A stretch of 64,000 nucleotides of DNA from Pseudosulfitobacter pseudonitzschiae (GTDB taxonomy: Bacteria > Pseudomonadota > Alphaproteobacteria > Rhodobacterales > Rhodobacteraceae): positions 1,798,001-1,862,000 of the forward strand of contig NZ_CP022415.1 of NCBI RefSeq assembly GCF_002222635.1, in the 5' to 3' direction. The translations under genes and the position numbers were made by a program. The notes below the pieces were generated by a model. It ran no database searches and was not told the origin of the DNA. It saw only the letters and a program-made list of their open reading frames with translations. Positions 50,760 through 60,174 of this stretch are shown here, piece after piece. Each line of letters starts with the position of its first letter. The first letter of the stretch is position 1.

Positions 50760-51382
50760 GCCTGCGCGTCGTCAATCTGGGCCTGCCCAAGACCGGAACG
50801 ACAACATTGGCACGCGCGCTGAAAATGGCGGATTTCAAGGTGGCCGACTATCGTGTGCGACCCAAGCAGACGACTGTGAAACCCCTGCACAACCAGTATG
50901 TTTCCGAACTTTTGTATCGCGGGTATTTCGAAACAGGCGACCCCGGTGCGCATCTGGGGCCATTCGAATGCGTGACCGAGATCAGCCTGTTGCGCGACGG
51001 GAAGTCGCTGTGGCCGCAGATGGATTTCGGCCTGATCGAAGCGATTCGCACCCACCATCCGGGCGTGAAATTTCTGGCCTCGAATCGCGATCCGTTCCAA
51101 CTGAGCCAGTCGATGCTGGCGTGGTCCGATTTGGGTGTGGCACGGCTGCCGCAGGCGGATATTCCGGGATTGCCCGCAGGTTACGGCGAGACGACAAAGC
51201 AGCGCGAACAGTGGATCAGTGCCCATTACGCGCATCTGCGGGCTTTGTTTCACGACCGCGAAGATTTTCTGGAATATGATGTGGCCGACGCGGGCGCGCG
51301 CGACCGCATCGCGTCCTTTCTGGGTGTGCCCCTGCCGTGGTGGGGCCGCGTGAACAGCAATTCGAACAAAAAGGCGTCATGA
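50756..51382 (+). CDS. Sulfotransferase family protein
   Basis: 208 residues. The N-terminus VVNLGLPKTGTTTLARALK is a PAPS 5'-phosphosulfate-binding loop (KTGTTTL), and VKFLASNRDPFQLSQSMLAW resembles the 3'-phosphate-binding segment. It probably transfers sulfate to a sugar or small acceptor made by neighbouring genes. It is shorter than usual (about 250-300), though both PAPS-binding segments are present. It overlaps both neighbours by ATGA, giving a tightly coupled operon. Confidence 0.8.
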   Translation: MSLRVVNLGLPKTGTTTLARALKMADFKVADYRVRPKQTTVKPLHNQYVSELLYRGYFETGDPGAHLGPFECVTEISLLRDGKSLWPQMDFGLIEAIRTHHPGVKFLASNRDPFQLSQSMLAWSDLGVARLPQADIPGLPAGYGETTKQREQWISAHYAHLRALFHDREDFLEYDVADAGARDRIASFLGVPLPWWGRVNSNSNKKAS

Positions 51383-53766
51383 TGCGCATTCATTTGCATA
51401 TTGGTCTGGAACAAGTGGGCGCAGACCGTCTGCAATCGGTCATGGCCGACAAACGCGAGCAGTTGCTGGCCAAGGGCTATCTGTTTCCACGCAGTCCGGG
51501 CCCCAAGAACCACACGCGGCTGTATATGGCCGTCACCGACCCCGCGCATGTAGATCCGTTGCGCTTTAACCGTGGGTATATTCCGCAGGATAAACAACAG
51601 GTTCTATTTGACACCGTGGCCAACGATCTGGCCCGTGAGGTGGCACAGCACAATCCGACCGACCTGATCCTGTCTGCCTCGCAACTGGGGGTCAGTCTGG
51701 GGCAATCTTCTGAAATTGCGCGGCTGCACGGGCTGTTAAGGCCGCTGTCGGACGATATTCGCATCATTGCCCATGTGGACGAACAGGCCAGTCTGCTGTC
51801 GCGCTGGTACGCCGAACAAATCCTTGAAGGGCGCGGCAGGTCACTGGCACAAGAGATGGAACTGGCGGGCAGCAAAACATGGTGGGACGACTGCCTTGCC
51901 ACCGCCCCCGCAATCGACCCGCAGGCGGGCGTCTTCATTGAAAATCAGGCCGCGCCATTCTGGCTGGACTACAGGCGTCTCGTGACCCATTGGGAGACGG
52001 GCTTTGGCGCGGGAAGTGTCACCTTGCGCCCCTATGACGCCGAAGGGTTTGCCGCCGATACCGTCACCGACGAAATCCGCGCCATGTTCGGGATTGACGC
52101 AGTATTGGGCAAAGCGACGCCAACAGAGGTGCCTGCGCCCACATCGGCAGCGGCGCTTACACGCGGGCGGCAGATGAACGCGCTGTTGTTGCAGGTTCTG
52201 GCCGACCGCAAACGCATTCTGCCGCGCCAATTATGGCGATCTTTTATCAATGAAATCAACGTGGATGGCGATCCTGTTGATGTGGCGTCGCTGTCTGCCA
52301 TCTCGAAAACATTTACCGCAGACAACACCGCCTTGCTGAAATCGCAACCGGCGCTGACCAAAGACACCTTCAAAAAGCCGCGCGCCAAAGGCACATGGCA
52401 AGAGGCCGATCCGAGGTTCGGCTTTCGCGCCACGCAATACCTGCTGGGCTTTATGTGGCGCATCAACAAAGCAACCCGCGAAGAGCGCAAGACCAAAGGC
52501 GCCGATCTGGACGCCGCCAAGGCCACCAAATCGCCCAAGGGCAGCGCCCGGCCTGCGGCCCCTGCGTCAGAACATGACGGGCTGACCGAGGCCGCCCGCA
52601 AGCTGATGCCGCCGCTTGCGATCCAGAACTTTGACAAGCTTAAAAATTCGTCTTTTGCCCCGCACAACAAGCTGGGCTCGATCGACGAAGAACAGTTGGC
52701 CGCAGCATTCGCACCTATACCACCGCGTGAGTTGCCCCCAGGCAGCAGCGGCAATGTCATCGTTGGCTGCATGAAAAACGAAGCACCCTATATCATCGAG
52801 TGGGTCGCCTATCACCGCGCAATGGGTGTGGATAATTTTCTGATCTATACAAACGGTTGCGAGGACGGCACCAGCGAAATCCTTGACCGCCTGCAAGAGA
52901 TGGGGGTGCTGCAACACCGCAACAACGACGGTTGGAAGGGCAACTCGCCCCAGCAATACGCGCTGAACCAGTCGTTGAAGGAACCGGTGATCAAAAACGC
53001 CGACTGGATCATCCACATCGACGTGGACGAGTTCATGAACGTGCGTACCGGCAACGGCACGCTTCAGGATTTCTTTGACGCGGTTCCCGATGCGACCAAC
53101 GTGGCGATGACGTGGCGGTTGTTCGGTCACAACGGGATCACCGCTCTGGCCGATGATTTCGTGATCGACCAGTTCGATCGCTGTGCGCCCAAGTACTGCC
53201 CGAAGCCGCACACGGTCTGGGGCTTCAAGACCATGTTCAAGAACATCGGCGCCTATGAAAAAATCAGCTGCCACCGCCCCAACAAGCTGGACGAAGCGTT
53301 CAGGAAGACGGTGAAATGGGTCAACGGCTCGGGCAAGGATATGACCAAGGAAGCCGCTGAAAACGGCTGGCGGTCATCGAAAAAATCCATCGGCTACGAT
53401 CTGTTGCAACTGAACCACTATGCGCTTCGGTCGGCTGAAAGCTTTCTGATCAAGCGCCAGCGCGGGCGTGCGCTGCACGTCGACCGGTCCATTGGAATCA
53501 ACTATTGGATACGCATGGATTGGTCCGACTTTCGCGACATCACCATCAAACGCAACCTGCCGCGCCTGCGCGCGGAATACGACCGGTTGATGCAGGACGA
53601 CATCCTGCGCGGCTGGCACCAGACGGGTCTGGACTGGCACAAAGCCAAAGCCTGCGAGTTGCACGCCATGCCCGAATTCGAGGATCTGTATAAACAGGCG
53701 CTCGAAGTGAAGCTGACAGAAGTCGAGCGTGTGGCCTATGCCCTCGCACTGGATATGGAGAGCTAA
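51379..53766 (+). CDS. Fusion of a degenerate sulfotransferase-like domain with a Glyco_tranf_2_4 glycosyltransferase (copy B)
   Basis: 795 residues. Residues 1-300 start RIHLHIGLEQVGADRLQS and continue REQLLAKGYLFPRSPG, the layout of sulfotransferases beginning HIGxxKTGTTxLQ, but the KTGTT loop is replaced by EQVGADR, so PAPS binding is probably lost. A Lys/Ala-rich linker lies near 370-400. The glycosyltransferase domain begins near 455 (GCMKNEAPYIIEWVAYHRAMG), with IHIDVDEFMNVRTGNGT and LNHYALRSAESFLIKRQRGR as in copies A and C. Start ATG 51379 (ATGATG) overlaps the previous gene. Confidence 0.82.
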   Translation: MMRIHLHIGLEQVGADRLQSVMADKREQLLAKGYLFPRSPGPKNHTRLYMAVTDPAHVDPLRFNRGYIPQDKQQVLFDTVANDLAREVAQHNPTDLILSASQLGVSLGQSSEIARLHGLLRPLSDDIRIIAHVDEQASLLSRWYAEQILEGRGRSLAQEMELAGSKTWWDDCLATAPAIDPQAGVFIENQAAPFWLDYRRLVTHWETGFGAGSVTLRPYDAEGFAADTVTDEIRAMFGIDAVLGKATPTEVPAPTSAAALTRGRQMNALLLQVLADRKRILPRQLWRSFINEINVDGDPVDVASLSAISKTFTADNTALLKSQPALTKDTFKKPRAKGTWQEADPRFGFRATQYLLGFMWRINKATREERKTKGADLDAAKATKSPKGSARPAAPASEHDGLTEAARKLMPPLAIQNFDKLKNSSFAPHNKLGSIDEEQLAAAFAPIPPRELPPGSSGNVIVGCMKNEAPYIIEWVAYHRAMGVDNFLIYTNGCEDGTSEILDRLQEMGVLQHRNNDGWKGNSPQQYALNQSLKEPVIKNADWIIHIDVDEFMNVRTGNGTLQDFFDAVPDATNVAMTWRLFGHNGITALADDFVIDQFDRCAPKYCPKPHTVWGFKTMFKNIGAYEKISCHRPNKLDEAFRKTVKWVNGSGKDMTKEAAENGWRSSKKSIGYDLLQLNHYALRSAESFLIKRQRGRALHVDRSIGINYWIRMDWSDFRDITIKRNLPRLRAEYDRLMQDDILRGWHQTGLDWHKAKACELHAMPEFEDLYKQALEVKLTEVERVAYALALDMES

Positions 53767-53768
53767 CG

Positions 53769-54476
53769 ATGGACAGCACCACAGACGCTGCACCCAGCCC
53801 GCAACCCAGCATCAAATCACGCGGGCTGCAGTTTCCCAAAGCGGCCTTTATGACGCCCGCCATCAGAACCGCTTTGCGCAAGAACACTTACGAAAACGCA
53901 CTTGTCACCGCGTGCGGCCGCACCGCACTGCCCGAAGATACAGTGCTGGACATCGGCGCGGGGTTCGGCGCGGTTTCGGCCACTCTTGCCAGGCTCCAAA
54001 AGGTCAGGATGGTACACGCACTCGAGGCAAATCCAGAACTGGCAACCTATCTGTCGGGGATGTTCGCACTGAACAACATTGAAAATGCGACCGTGATTTC
54101 CGGCGCATTGGGCAAACGCAAGGGCACAGCCGATTTTTACATGCGCAAGAACCCCGCCATGTCGTCCTTGATTGAACGCGAAGACAGCCCCGCCGAGACC
54201 ATCGGTAAAATCACGGTGCAAAACGCAAAGACCCTGATGAAAAGCCTGTCGCCCACGCTGGTCGTGGTCGATGTTCAAGGCGCCGAGGCCGATCTGGTAC
54301 CCGATCTTGACCTGACGGGGCTGCGGGCGGCTGTGGTCAAACTGCACCCCAGATGGATCGGCCCCGCAGGGGTCGATGCCATTTTTGCTGCAATGATGGA
54401 GGCCGGATTGAAGTATTACGCACGCGGATCGTCGGGCAAGATCGTCGCATTCCGCAGGACATGGCCCACGGCGTGA
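53769..54476 (+). CDS. FkbM family methyltransferase
   Basis: 235 residues. The SAM-binding motif I is VLDIGAGFGAVSATLA (near residue 58), followed by VHALEANPELATYL and VVVDVQGAEADLVPDL, which matches FkbM methyltransferases (D-x-x-GxE). These often O-methylate sugars in glycan loci. It begins two bases after the fusion gene and its 3' end overlaps the next glycosyltransferase by 16 bases. Confidence 0.86.
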   Translation: MDSTTDAAPSPQPSIKSRGLQFPKAAFMTPAIRTALRKNTYENALVTACGRTALPEDTVLDIGAGFGAVSATLARLQKVRMVHALEANPELATYLSGMFALNNIENATVISGALGKRKGTADFYMRKNPAMSSLIEREDSPAETIGKITVQNAKTLMKSLSPTLVVVDVQGAEADLVPDLDLTGLRAAVVKLHPRWIGPAGVDAIFAAMMEAGLKYYARGSSGKIVAFRRTWPTA

Positions 54477-55552
54477 ACATTCTTGCCGTTCTGTGCGTCC
54501 GCAACGAAGCCGCGTTCCTGCTGGAATGGCTGGCGCATCACCGCGCCTGCGGCTTTACGCATTTTCTGGTGTTCTCGAACGATTGTGACGATGGCACCGA
54601 TGTCATGCTGGATGCACTGGCCGATCGCGGCTGGCTGACGCACATCCGCAACGACGGACCCTATGACAAGGGCGGCATCCAGTTTACCGCGCTTAAACAC
54701 GCGCAAAAGCTGGACGTGGTCCAACAGGCCGACTGGATCCTGTCGCTGGACGTCGACGAATTTGTGAACATCCATACGGGCGACGGCACCGTGCCTGCCC
54801 TGCTGGACGCCCTGCCCGATGCCACCGCCATCACCCTGACATGGCGGCTGTTCGGCAACGCGGATCAGGTCAGGTATACCGACGCGCCTGTCACCCGCAC
54901 CTTTACCAAATGCGCGCCCGTGGTGCTGCACTGGCCGTGGCGCGCGTCGATGTTCAAGACGCTGTACAGAAATGACGGCACCTATCGCAAACTCGGTGTC
55001 CACCGCCCCCGCAACCCCGACCCCGACCTGCTGGAGCGCGCACGCTGGTTCGACGGCGAAGGCCGCGCACTGGATGCGCAGTTCAAGACCAAACGCCTAT
55101 TCAGCAATTACGGTCGGTCGAACTTTGCGCTGGCACAGCTTAACCATTATCCTCTGGGCGCAATGGAAAGCTATGTGCTAAAGGCCGACCGTGGCCGCGC
55201 AGTGCATTCCGATCACGCGTTGGGGCTGGATTACTGGATCGAGCGGAATTTTTGCGACGATACCGATACCAGCATCCAGCGCATGGCCGCCGCCAGTGCG
55301 CCTGTCCTACGCGACCTCATGTCCGATCCGGTGCTGGGCCCGCTGCATCAACAGGCGGTTGCATGGCGGCACGCCCGCTTTGACACGCTGATGCAACAAG
55401 AACCGTTTCGCGCTCTGTTCGGTCGTTTGCTGATGGCAGGCCCCACCCGTCCTGTTGCCCCAAAGGCCGCTGCGTTCATGATCCGTTACGCCAACCGCGC
55501 CCGCAGCAATGCCCGCATCGATGCGAAAGACGCACCAAAGACCCCTCAGTAG
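54461..55552 (+). CDS. Glycosyltransferase, Glyco_tranf_2_4 family (copy C)
   Basis: 363 residues. Same pattern as the two copies upstream: CVRNEAAFLLEWLAHHRACG, FSNDCDDGTDVMLDAL, LSLDVDEFVNIHTGDGT and LNHYPLGAMESYVLKADRGR. ATG 54461 (MAHGVNILAVL) fits the family start and has GCAGG upstream; a longer frame exists but would run deep into the FkbM gene. The C-terminus is basic and low in similarity. Donor and acceptor unknown. Confidence 0.87.
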   Translation: MAHGVNILAVLCVRNEAAFLLEWLAHHRACGFTHFLVFSNDCDDGTDVMLDALADRGWLTHIRNDGPYDKGGIQFTALKHAQKLDVVQQADWILSLDVDEFVNIHTGDGTVPALLDALPDATAITLTWRLFGNADQVRYTDAPVTRTFTKCAPVVLHWPWRASMFKTLYRNDGTYRKLGVHRPRNPDPDLLERARWFDGEGRALDAQFKTKRLFSNYGRSNFALAQLNHYPLGAMESYVLKADRGRAVHSDHALGLDYWIERNFCDDTDTSIQRMAAASAPVLRDLMSDPVLGPLHQQAVAWRHARFDTLMQQEPFRALFGRLLMAGPTRPVAPKAAAFMIRYANRARSNARIDAKDAPKTPQ

Positions 55553-55648
55553 CGCTTTTTTTCCGCAATTTTGCCGCATTGCGCATTTAGCTCTGCGGCC
55601 TAAACACGCGTGGAAAAATCCGCGCGCTTTAGGTACCGAGGGCCCCCG

Positions 55649-56566
55649 ATGCAGGATGCAGCCGACACATTCAACGCCGAGCTTTCAGGCCTCACCAAAG
55701 GCGAATGGCTGACCAAACTGGCCGGTATTACCGAAGAACGCGGCTATTTCGAGCCGCTGGGCAAACGCCATTTCGCGGCATTTGTGGAACAGGGCACAAC
55801 ACTGCTGGTCACCTTCGAGACAATCCAAGGAATGCGTGCGCTGTCCGAAGCTGCGGTGCCACTGGGCTGGAACATGGTGCGCGATCATGGCTGGTCGCAT
55901 CTGTGCATAGGTTCGGACGGTGACACTTGGTTCCGCGACGAAGCCCTCTATGCCTATTTTGACCGTCTGGTCGATGACGGCTTTTTCGACGAATTCGAAA
56001 CAGTCGTGTTTTACGGCGCAGGCCCCTGCGGCTATGCAGCAGCGGCCTATTCGGTCGCCTCGCCCGGTGCCACCGTGCTGACGATCCAGCCCCAAGCCAC
56101 ACTTGATGTGCGTGTCACCGAATGGGACGACCGCTTTTCCGACATGCGCCGCACTGATTTTACACGGCGCTACGGCTATGCGCCCGACATGTTGGACGCC
56201 GCCGCCCGCGCCTTTGTTATCTATGATCCGCGCGAAAGTCTGGACGCGATGCACGCGGCGCTGTTCACCCGCGCCAATGTGCAAAAACTTCGCACCCGCC
56301 ATATGGGAGACGCGATCCAGACCAACATGATCGAGATGGACGTGCTGAAACCGCTGCTGGAACAGGCCGCAACCGGCGCGCTAAACGATGCCAGCTTTGC
56401 CACCCTCTGGCGGGCGCGCCGCGCCTATCCGCCCTATCTGCGCAACCTGCTGTCGTCGCTTGAAATCGACAACCGCGTGCAGTTGATCCATTCCCTTTGC
56501 AAGAACGTCACGGGCCGCATGAATGCGCCCCGCTTTGCCCGCAAGCTAAAAGAACTGGGCAACTGA
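55649..56566 (+). CDS. Uncharacterised Rhodobacterales protein, hydrolase-like segment
   Basis: 305 residues. From memory, close relatives in Roseobacters are sometimes annotated phosphoadenosine phosphosulfate reductase, but I see no ECGLH or PP-loop motif to support that. A central VVFYGAGPCGYAAAAYSVA resembles the nucleophile elbow of alpha/beta hydrolases with cysteine in place of serine. ATG 55649 has GAGGG about seven bases upstream; GTG 55610 is less likely. It sits at the end of the glycan locus, 96 bases after copy C. Confidence 0.75.
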   Translation: MQDAADTFNAELSGLTKGEWLTKLAGITEERGYFEPLGKRHFAAFVEQGTTLLVTFETIQGMRALSEAAVPLGWNMVRDHGWSHLCIGSDGDTWFRDEALYAYFDRLVDDGFFDEFETVVFYGAGPCGYAAAAYSVASPGATVLTIQPQATLDVRVTEWDDRFSDMRRTDFTRRYGYAPDMLDAAARAFVIYDPRESLDAMHAALFTRANVQKLRTRHMGDAIQTNMIEMDVLKPLLEQAATGALNDASFATLWRARRAYPPYLRNLLSSLEIDNRVQLIHSLCKNVTGRMNAPRFARKLKELGN

Positions 56567-56604
56567 CGCTGGTGCGCTGCCGCGCCGCGTGCTAACGGCA
56601 GGGC

Positions 56605-57639
56605 ATGACAGATACCCTCACGATCCGCCGCCCCGATGACTGGCACTTGCACCTGCGCGATGGCGCAATGATGCGTGCCGTCCTGCCCCAAACCGCTGCC
56701 CATTTCGCCCGTGCGATCATTATGCCCAATCTGGTGCCGCCCGTTGTGACCGGCGCACAGGCCCAAGGCTATCGCGACAGGATCATGGCCGCCCTGCCCG
56801 AGGGCATGGATTTCACGCCGCTCATGACCCTCTACCTGACCGAGGACACCGACCCCACTGACGTGGCACAGGCGCACGCCTCTGGTCTGATCAAAGCGGT
56901 CAAGCTTTACCCCGCCGGGGCCACCACCAATTCAGCCTCGGGTGTGGCCAACTTCGACACTGTGCGTCCGGTGCTGGAAAAGATGGCCGAGATCGGACTG
57001 CCGCTGTGCGTACACGGCGAAGTCACCGATCCCGACATCGACATCTTCGACCGCGAAGCGGTGTTCATCGACCGCGTCCTCGATCCGATCCGCCGCGCCA
57101 CGCCCGGATTGCGGGTGGTGATGGAACATATCACCACGTCCGACGCCGTGGACTACGCCAGCGCCCAAGACGAAACATTGGGTGCCACAATCACCACGCA
57201 TCACCTTGTGATCAACCGCAACCATATCCTCGCAGGTGGCATCAAACCGCATTACTATTGCCTGCCCGTGGCCAAGCGCGAGGTCCACCGCCTTGCCCTG
57301 CGCCGTGCCGCCACCTCCGGCGACGTGCGGTTTTTTCTGGGCACCGACAGCGCGCCGCACACCGATGCCAACAAGCTGCTGCCCTGCGGCTGCGCGGGCT
57401 GCTTTACCGCGCCCAACACCATGTCGATCCTTGCGCAGGTCTTTGAACAGGATGGCGCGCTTGACCGGCTCGAAGAGTTCACCTCGCTGAACGGCCCCGC
57501 CTTCTACGGCCTGCCTGCCAATACCACGACCCTGACGCTGACCAAAACACCGCCGACCTACCCGCCACACATCGACACTGACGACGGCCCCGTTACCATC
57601 TTCGACCCCGCGATGCCCTTGGACTGGTCGGTCACCTGA
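56605..57639 (+). CDS. pyrC: Dihydroorotase
   Basis: 344 residues, type II (E. coli-like) dihydroorotase of pyrimidine synthesis. Zinc ligands: [10 protein letters not shown] at the N-terminus, the carboxylated lysine in [24 protein letters not shown] and the catalytic aspartate in LGTDSAPH. pyrE follows 76 bases downstream on the same strand, forming a small pyrimidine pair. Confidence 0.96.
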   Translation: MTDTLTIRRPDDWHLHLRDGAMMRAVLPQTAAHFARAIIMPNLVPPVVTGAQAQGYRDRIMAALPEGMDFTPLMTLYLTEDTDPTDVAQAHASGLIKAVKLYPAGATTNSASGVANFDTVRPVLEKMAEIGLPLCVHGEVTDPDIDIFDREAVFIDRVLDPIRRATPGLRVVMEHITTSDAVDYASAQDETLGATITTHHLVINRNHILAGGIKPHYYCLPVAKREVHRLALRRAATSGDVRFFLGTDSAPHTDANKLLPCGCAGCFTAPNTMSILAQVFEQDGALDRLEEFTSLNGPAFYGLPANTTTLTLTKTPPTYPPHIDTDDGPVTIFDPAMPLDWSVT

Positions 57640-57715
57640 ACTTCATCTTGCCAAATAAACTCCCGCCGGAGGCTCCCGCACCCTCCACACGCGCCAACGC
57701 CCGAGGACGACCCAC

Positions 57716-58396
57716 ATGATCCCTACCAGCTATCCCGATGCCGCCGAAATGGCCCGCCTGACTGCCCGTATGTTGCTTGAGATCGAAGCCGTGCACCTGA
57801 ATGCCAAAGACCCGTTCACACTGGCCTCGGGCCTGCCCAGCCCCACCTATATCGACTGCCGCAAGCTGATCTCCTATCCGCGCATCCGCTCGACCCTGAT
57901 GGATTTTCTGACCGTGACCGTCATGCGCAACGCAGGCTTCGAGGCATTCGACAACGTGGCAGGCGGCGAAACCGCTGGCATCCCCTTTGGCGCGCTGGTG
58001 GCCGAACGCATGGCGCTGCCCATGACATACGTCCGCAAAAAACCCAAAGGCTACGGCCGCAACGCCCGCATCGAGGGCGTGATGACCGAAGGCCAGCGCG
58101 TTCTGCTGGTCGAGGATTTGACCACCGACGGCGGCTCGAAGCTGTCGTTTGTCGATGCGATTCGCGAAACCGGCGCCACTTGCGGCCACACGGCGGTGAT
58201 CTTTTACTACGGCATCTTCCCTGAAACCGAAAAGACCTTGGGCGATCATGGGGTTGCGCTGCACCACCTGTGTACATGGTGGGACGTGCTGGCCGAAGCC
58301 AAGGCGCAAGGCACCTTTGACGCGGCCACCCTCGACGGCGTCGAAGCCTTCCTGAACGACCCGCGCGGGTGGCAAGAGGCACATAAAAAGGCGTAA
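57716..58396 (+). CDS. pyrE: Orotate phosphoribosyltransferase
   Basis: 226 residues. The PRPP loop is [14 protein letters not shown] (near residues 124-137), and [19 protein letters not shown] is the flexible catalytic loop. It converts orotate to orotidine monophosphate. It is somewhat longer than the E. coli enzyme, as common in alphaproteobacteria. A 12-base inverted repeat lies just after the stop. Confidence 0.96.
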   Translation: MIPTSYPDAAEMARLTARMLLEIEAVHLNAKDPFTLASGLPSPTYIDCRKLISYPRIRSTLMDFLTVTVMRNAGFEAFDNVAGGETAGIPFGALVAERMALPMTYVRKKPKGYGRNARIEGVMTEGQRVLLVEDLTTDGGSKLSFVDAIRETGATCGHTAVIFYYGIFPETEKTLGDHGVALHHLCTWWDVLAEAKAQGTFDAATLDGVEAFLNDPRGWQEAHKKA

Positions 58397-58403
58397 GTCC
58401 GCC

Positions 58404-58446
58404 ACATCATCTGGTTAAGGCACTGCAATTTTCCACCAGATGATGT
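58404..58446. repeat. Perfect 12-base inverted repeat downstream of pyrE
   Basis: ACATCATCTGGT (58404-58415) and ACCAGATGATGT (58435-58446) with a 19-base loop. No T-run follows. It may be a factor-assisted terminator or a protein site between pyrE and dnaB. Confidence 0.6.
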
Positions 58447-58467
58447 AGGCTACCCCCTACGGTCGGG

Positions 58468-58476
58468 TTATCCACA
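58468..58476 (+). promoter_or_regulatory. DnaA box upstream of dnaB
   Basis: TTATCCACA, an exact match to the strict DnaA-box consensus, 82 bases before the dnaB start. A single box in a promoter region suggests DnaA control of the helicase gene. Confidence 0.55.
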
Positions 58477-58557
58477 GGATTTCCAGATTGCTTGCGCAGC
58501 GCCCTGCCGTCTAAGACAGGGCACCCGCGCAAGACGGGTCAATAAACGGGGTCAGCA

Positions 58558-60054
58558 ATGAACGAGATCAGCAGTATCCATAACGGCACGCCCGAGGTTC
58601 AGGCCGCCGAAACCATGCCGCATTCCATCGAGGCCGAGCAACAGCTTCTGGGTGCGATCCTGACCAACAACGACATCTACGATCGTGTCGCGTCGATCAT
58701 CGGGCCGCACCATTTCTACGACCCCGTGCACGCGCGCATCTACGACATCGCCTCGGCACGGATCGCCAAGAACAACCTTGCTTCGCCGGTGACGCTCAAG
58801 GCGTTCATGGAAGACGACGAAGGCCTGAAGGAACTGGGCGGCCCCGCCTATCTTGCACGTCTGGCCGGTGCCGCGATCAGCGCCTTTGCGGTGCGCGATT
58901 ATGCCCAGATGATCTATGATCTGGCGGTGCGCCGTGACCTGATCATCCTTGGCCGCGACATCAGCGCCAAGGCGGCCAAGGTCGACGTGGCCTCCGAGCC
59001 GCGCGAACAGATCGTCGAGGCCGAGCAGCAGCTTTATAAACTGGCCGAACAAGGCCAGACCGAAAGCGGGTTCCAGTCCTTCCTCAAGGCGGTGACCGAT
59101 GCGGTCAACGTCGCCAATGCCGCCTATCAACGCGAGGGGGGCCTTTCGGGTGTCTCGACCGGTCTGATCGACATGGACAAGAAGCTGGGCGGCTTGCACC
59201 GCTCCGACCTATTGATCCTTGCGGGGCGTCCGTCGATGGGCAAAACCTCGCTGGCGACCAACATCGCTTTCAACGTCGCCAAGGCCTATAAACGCGGCCT
59301 GTTGCCCGACGGCTCCGAGGGGGCCATCGACGGCGGCGTCGTGGGGTTTTACTCGCTGGAAATGAGCGCCGAACAGCTGGCCGCGCGAATCCTCTCCGAA
59401 GCGTCCGAAGTGCCCTCTGAGCAGATCCGCCGCGGTGACATGACCGAAACCGAATTCCGCCGGTTCGTGGATGCGGCCAAGTCGCTGGAAGCCTGCCCGC
59501 TTTATATCGACGACACGCCCGCCCTGCCGATCAGCCAGCTGGCCGCCCGCGCCCGCCGTCTGAAGCGGACACATGGGCTGGACGTGCTGATCGTCGACTA
59601 TCTGCAACTGGTGCGCGGCACCGGCAAATCGGAAAACCGGGTGAACGAGATTTCCGAGATCACCATGGGCCTCAAGGCCATCGCCAAGGAACTGGATATT
59701 CCGGTCATCGCCCTGTCGCAGCTGTCGCGCCAGGTGGAAAGCCGCGAGGACAAACGCCCGCAGCTGTCGGATCTTCGCGAATCCGGCTCGATCGAGCAGG
59801 ACGCCGACGTGGTGATGTTCGTGTTCCGCGAGGAATACTACAAGGAGCGCGAAAAGCCCGGCGATCACGATCTGGAAGCCATGGCCAAATGGCAAGAAGA
59901 GATGGAGCGCCTGCACGGCCGCGCCGAAGTGGTCATCGGCAAACAGCGTCACGGGCCAATTGGCACCGTCGAGCTGAGCTTCGAGGGCCGCTTTACCCGC
60001 TTTGGCAACCTCGTGCAGCCGTGGCAGCAAAGCGCGGGCGAGCAAGAGTTTTAA
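58558..60054 (+). CDS. dnaB: Replicative DNA helicase DnaB
   Basis: 498 residues. N-terminal DnaB domain (residues 18-125, PHSIEAEQQLLGAIL), linker helix, then the RecA-like ATPase with Walker A GRPSMGKTSLA near residue 224, Walker B VLIVDYLQLV and LSQLSRQVESR. It unwinds DNA at the replication fork. Start ATG 58558 is 161 bases after pyrE, with a DnaA box in the gap. Confidence 0.97.
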   Translation: MNEISSIHNGTPEVQAAETMPHSIEAEQQLLGAILTNNDIYDRVASIIGPHHFYDPVHARIYDIASARIAKNNLASPVTLKAFMEDDEGLKELGGPAYLARLAGAAISAFAVRDYAQMIYDLAVRRDLIILGRDISAKAAKVDVASEPREQIVEAEQQLYKLAEQGQTESGFQSFLKAVTDAVNVANAAYQREGGLSGVSTGLIDMDKKLGGLHRSDLLILAGRPSMGKTSLATNIAFNVAKAYKRGLLPDGSEGAIDGGVVGFYSLEMSAEQLAARILSEASEVPSEQIRRGDMTETEFRRFVDAAKSLEACPLYIDDTPALPISQLAARARRLKRTHGLDVLIVDYLQLVRGTGKSENRVNEISEITMGLKAIAKELDIPVIALSQLSRQVESREDKRPQLSDLRESGSIEQDADVVMFVFREEYYKEREKPGDHDLEAMAKWQEEMERLHGRAEVVIGKQRHGPIGTVELSFEGRFTRFGNLVQPWQQSAGEQEF

Positions 60055-60174
60055 GCGCACCCGCCTCTGCGATCACTGGCACCTTTTGTTGCATATCCGC
60101 ATATTACGCCGCCTCGGGGCGGCGCGGCGACGATACACCTTGACCTCGGATCGAAACATGGCACAACCCCGCGC

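Noticed and set aside
51379-51700. Frameshift splitting the sulfotransferase and the next gene
   Set aside because: The ATGA overlap and intact stop are normal coupling; the second protein has its own sulfotransferase-like N-terminus rather than the missing end of the first.
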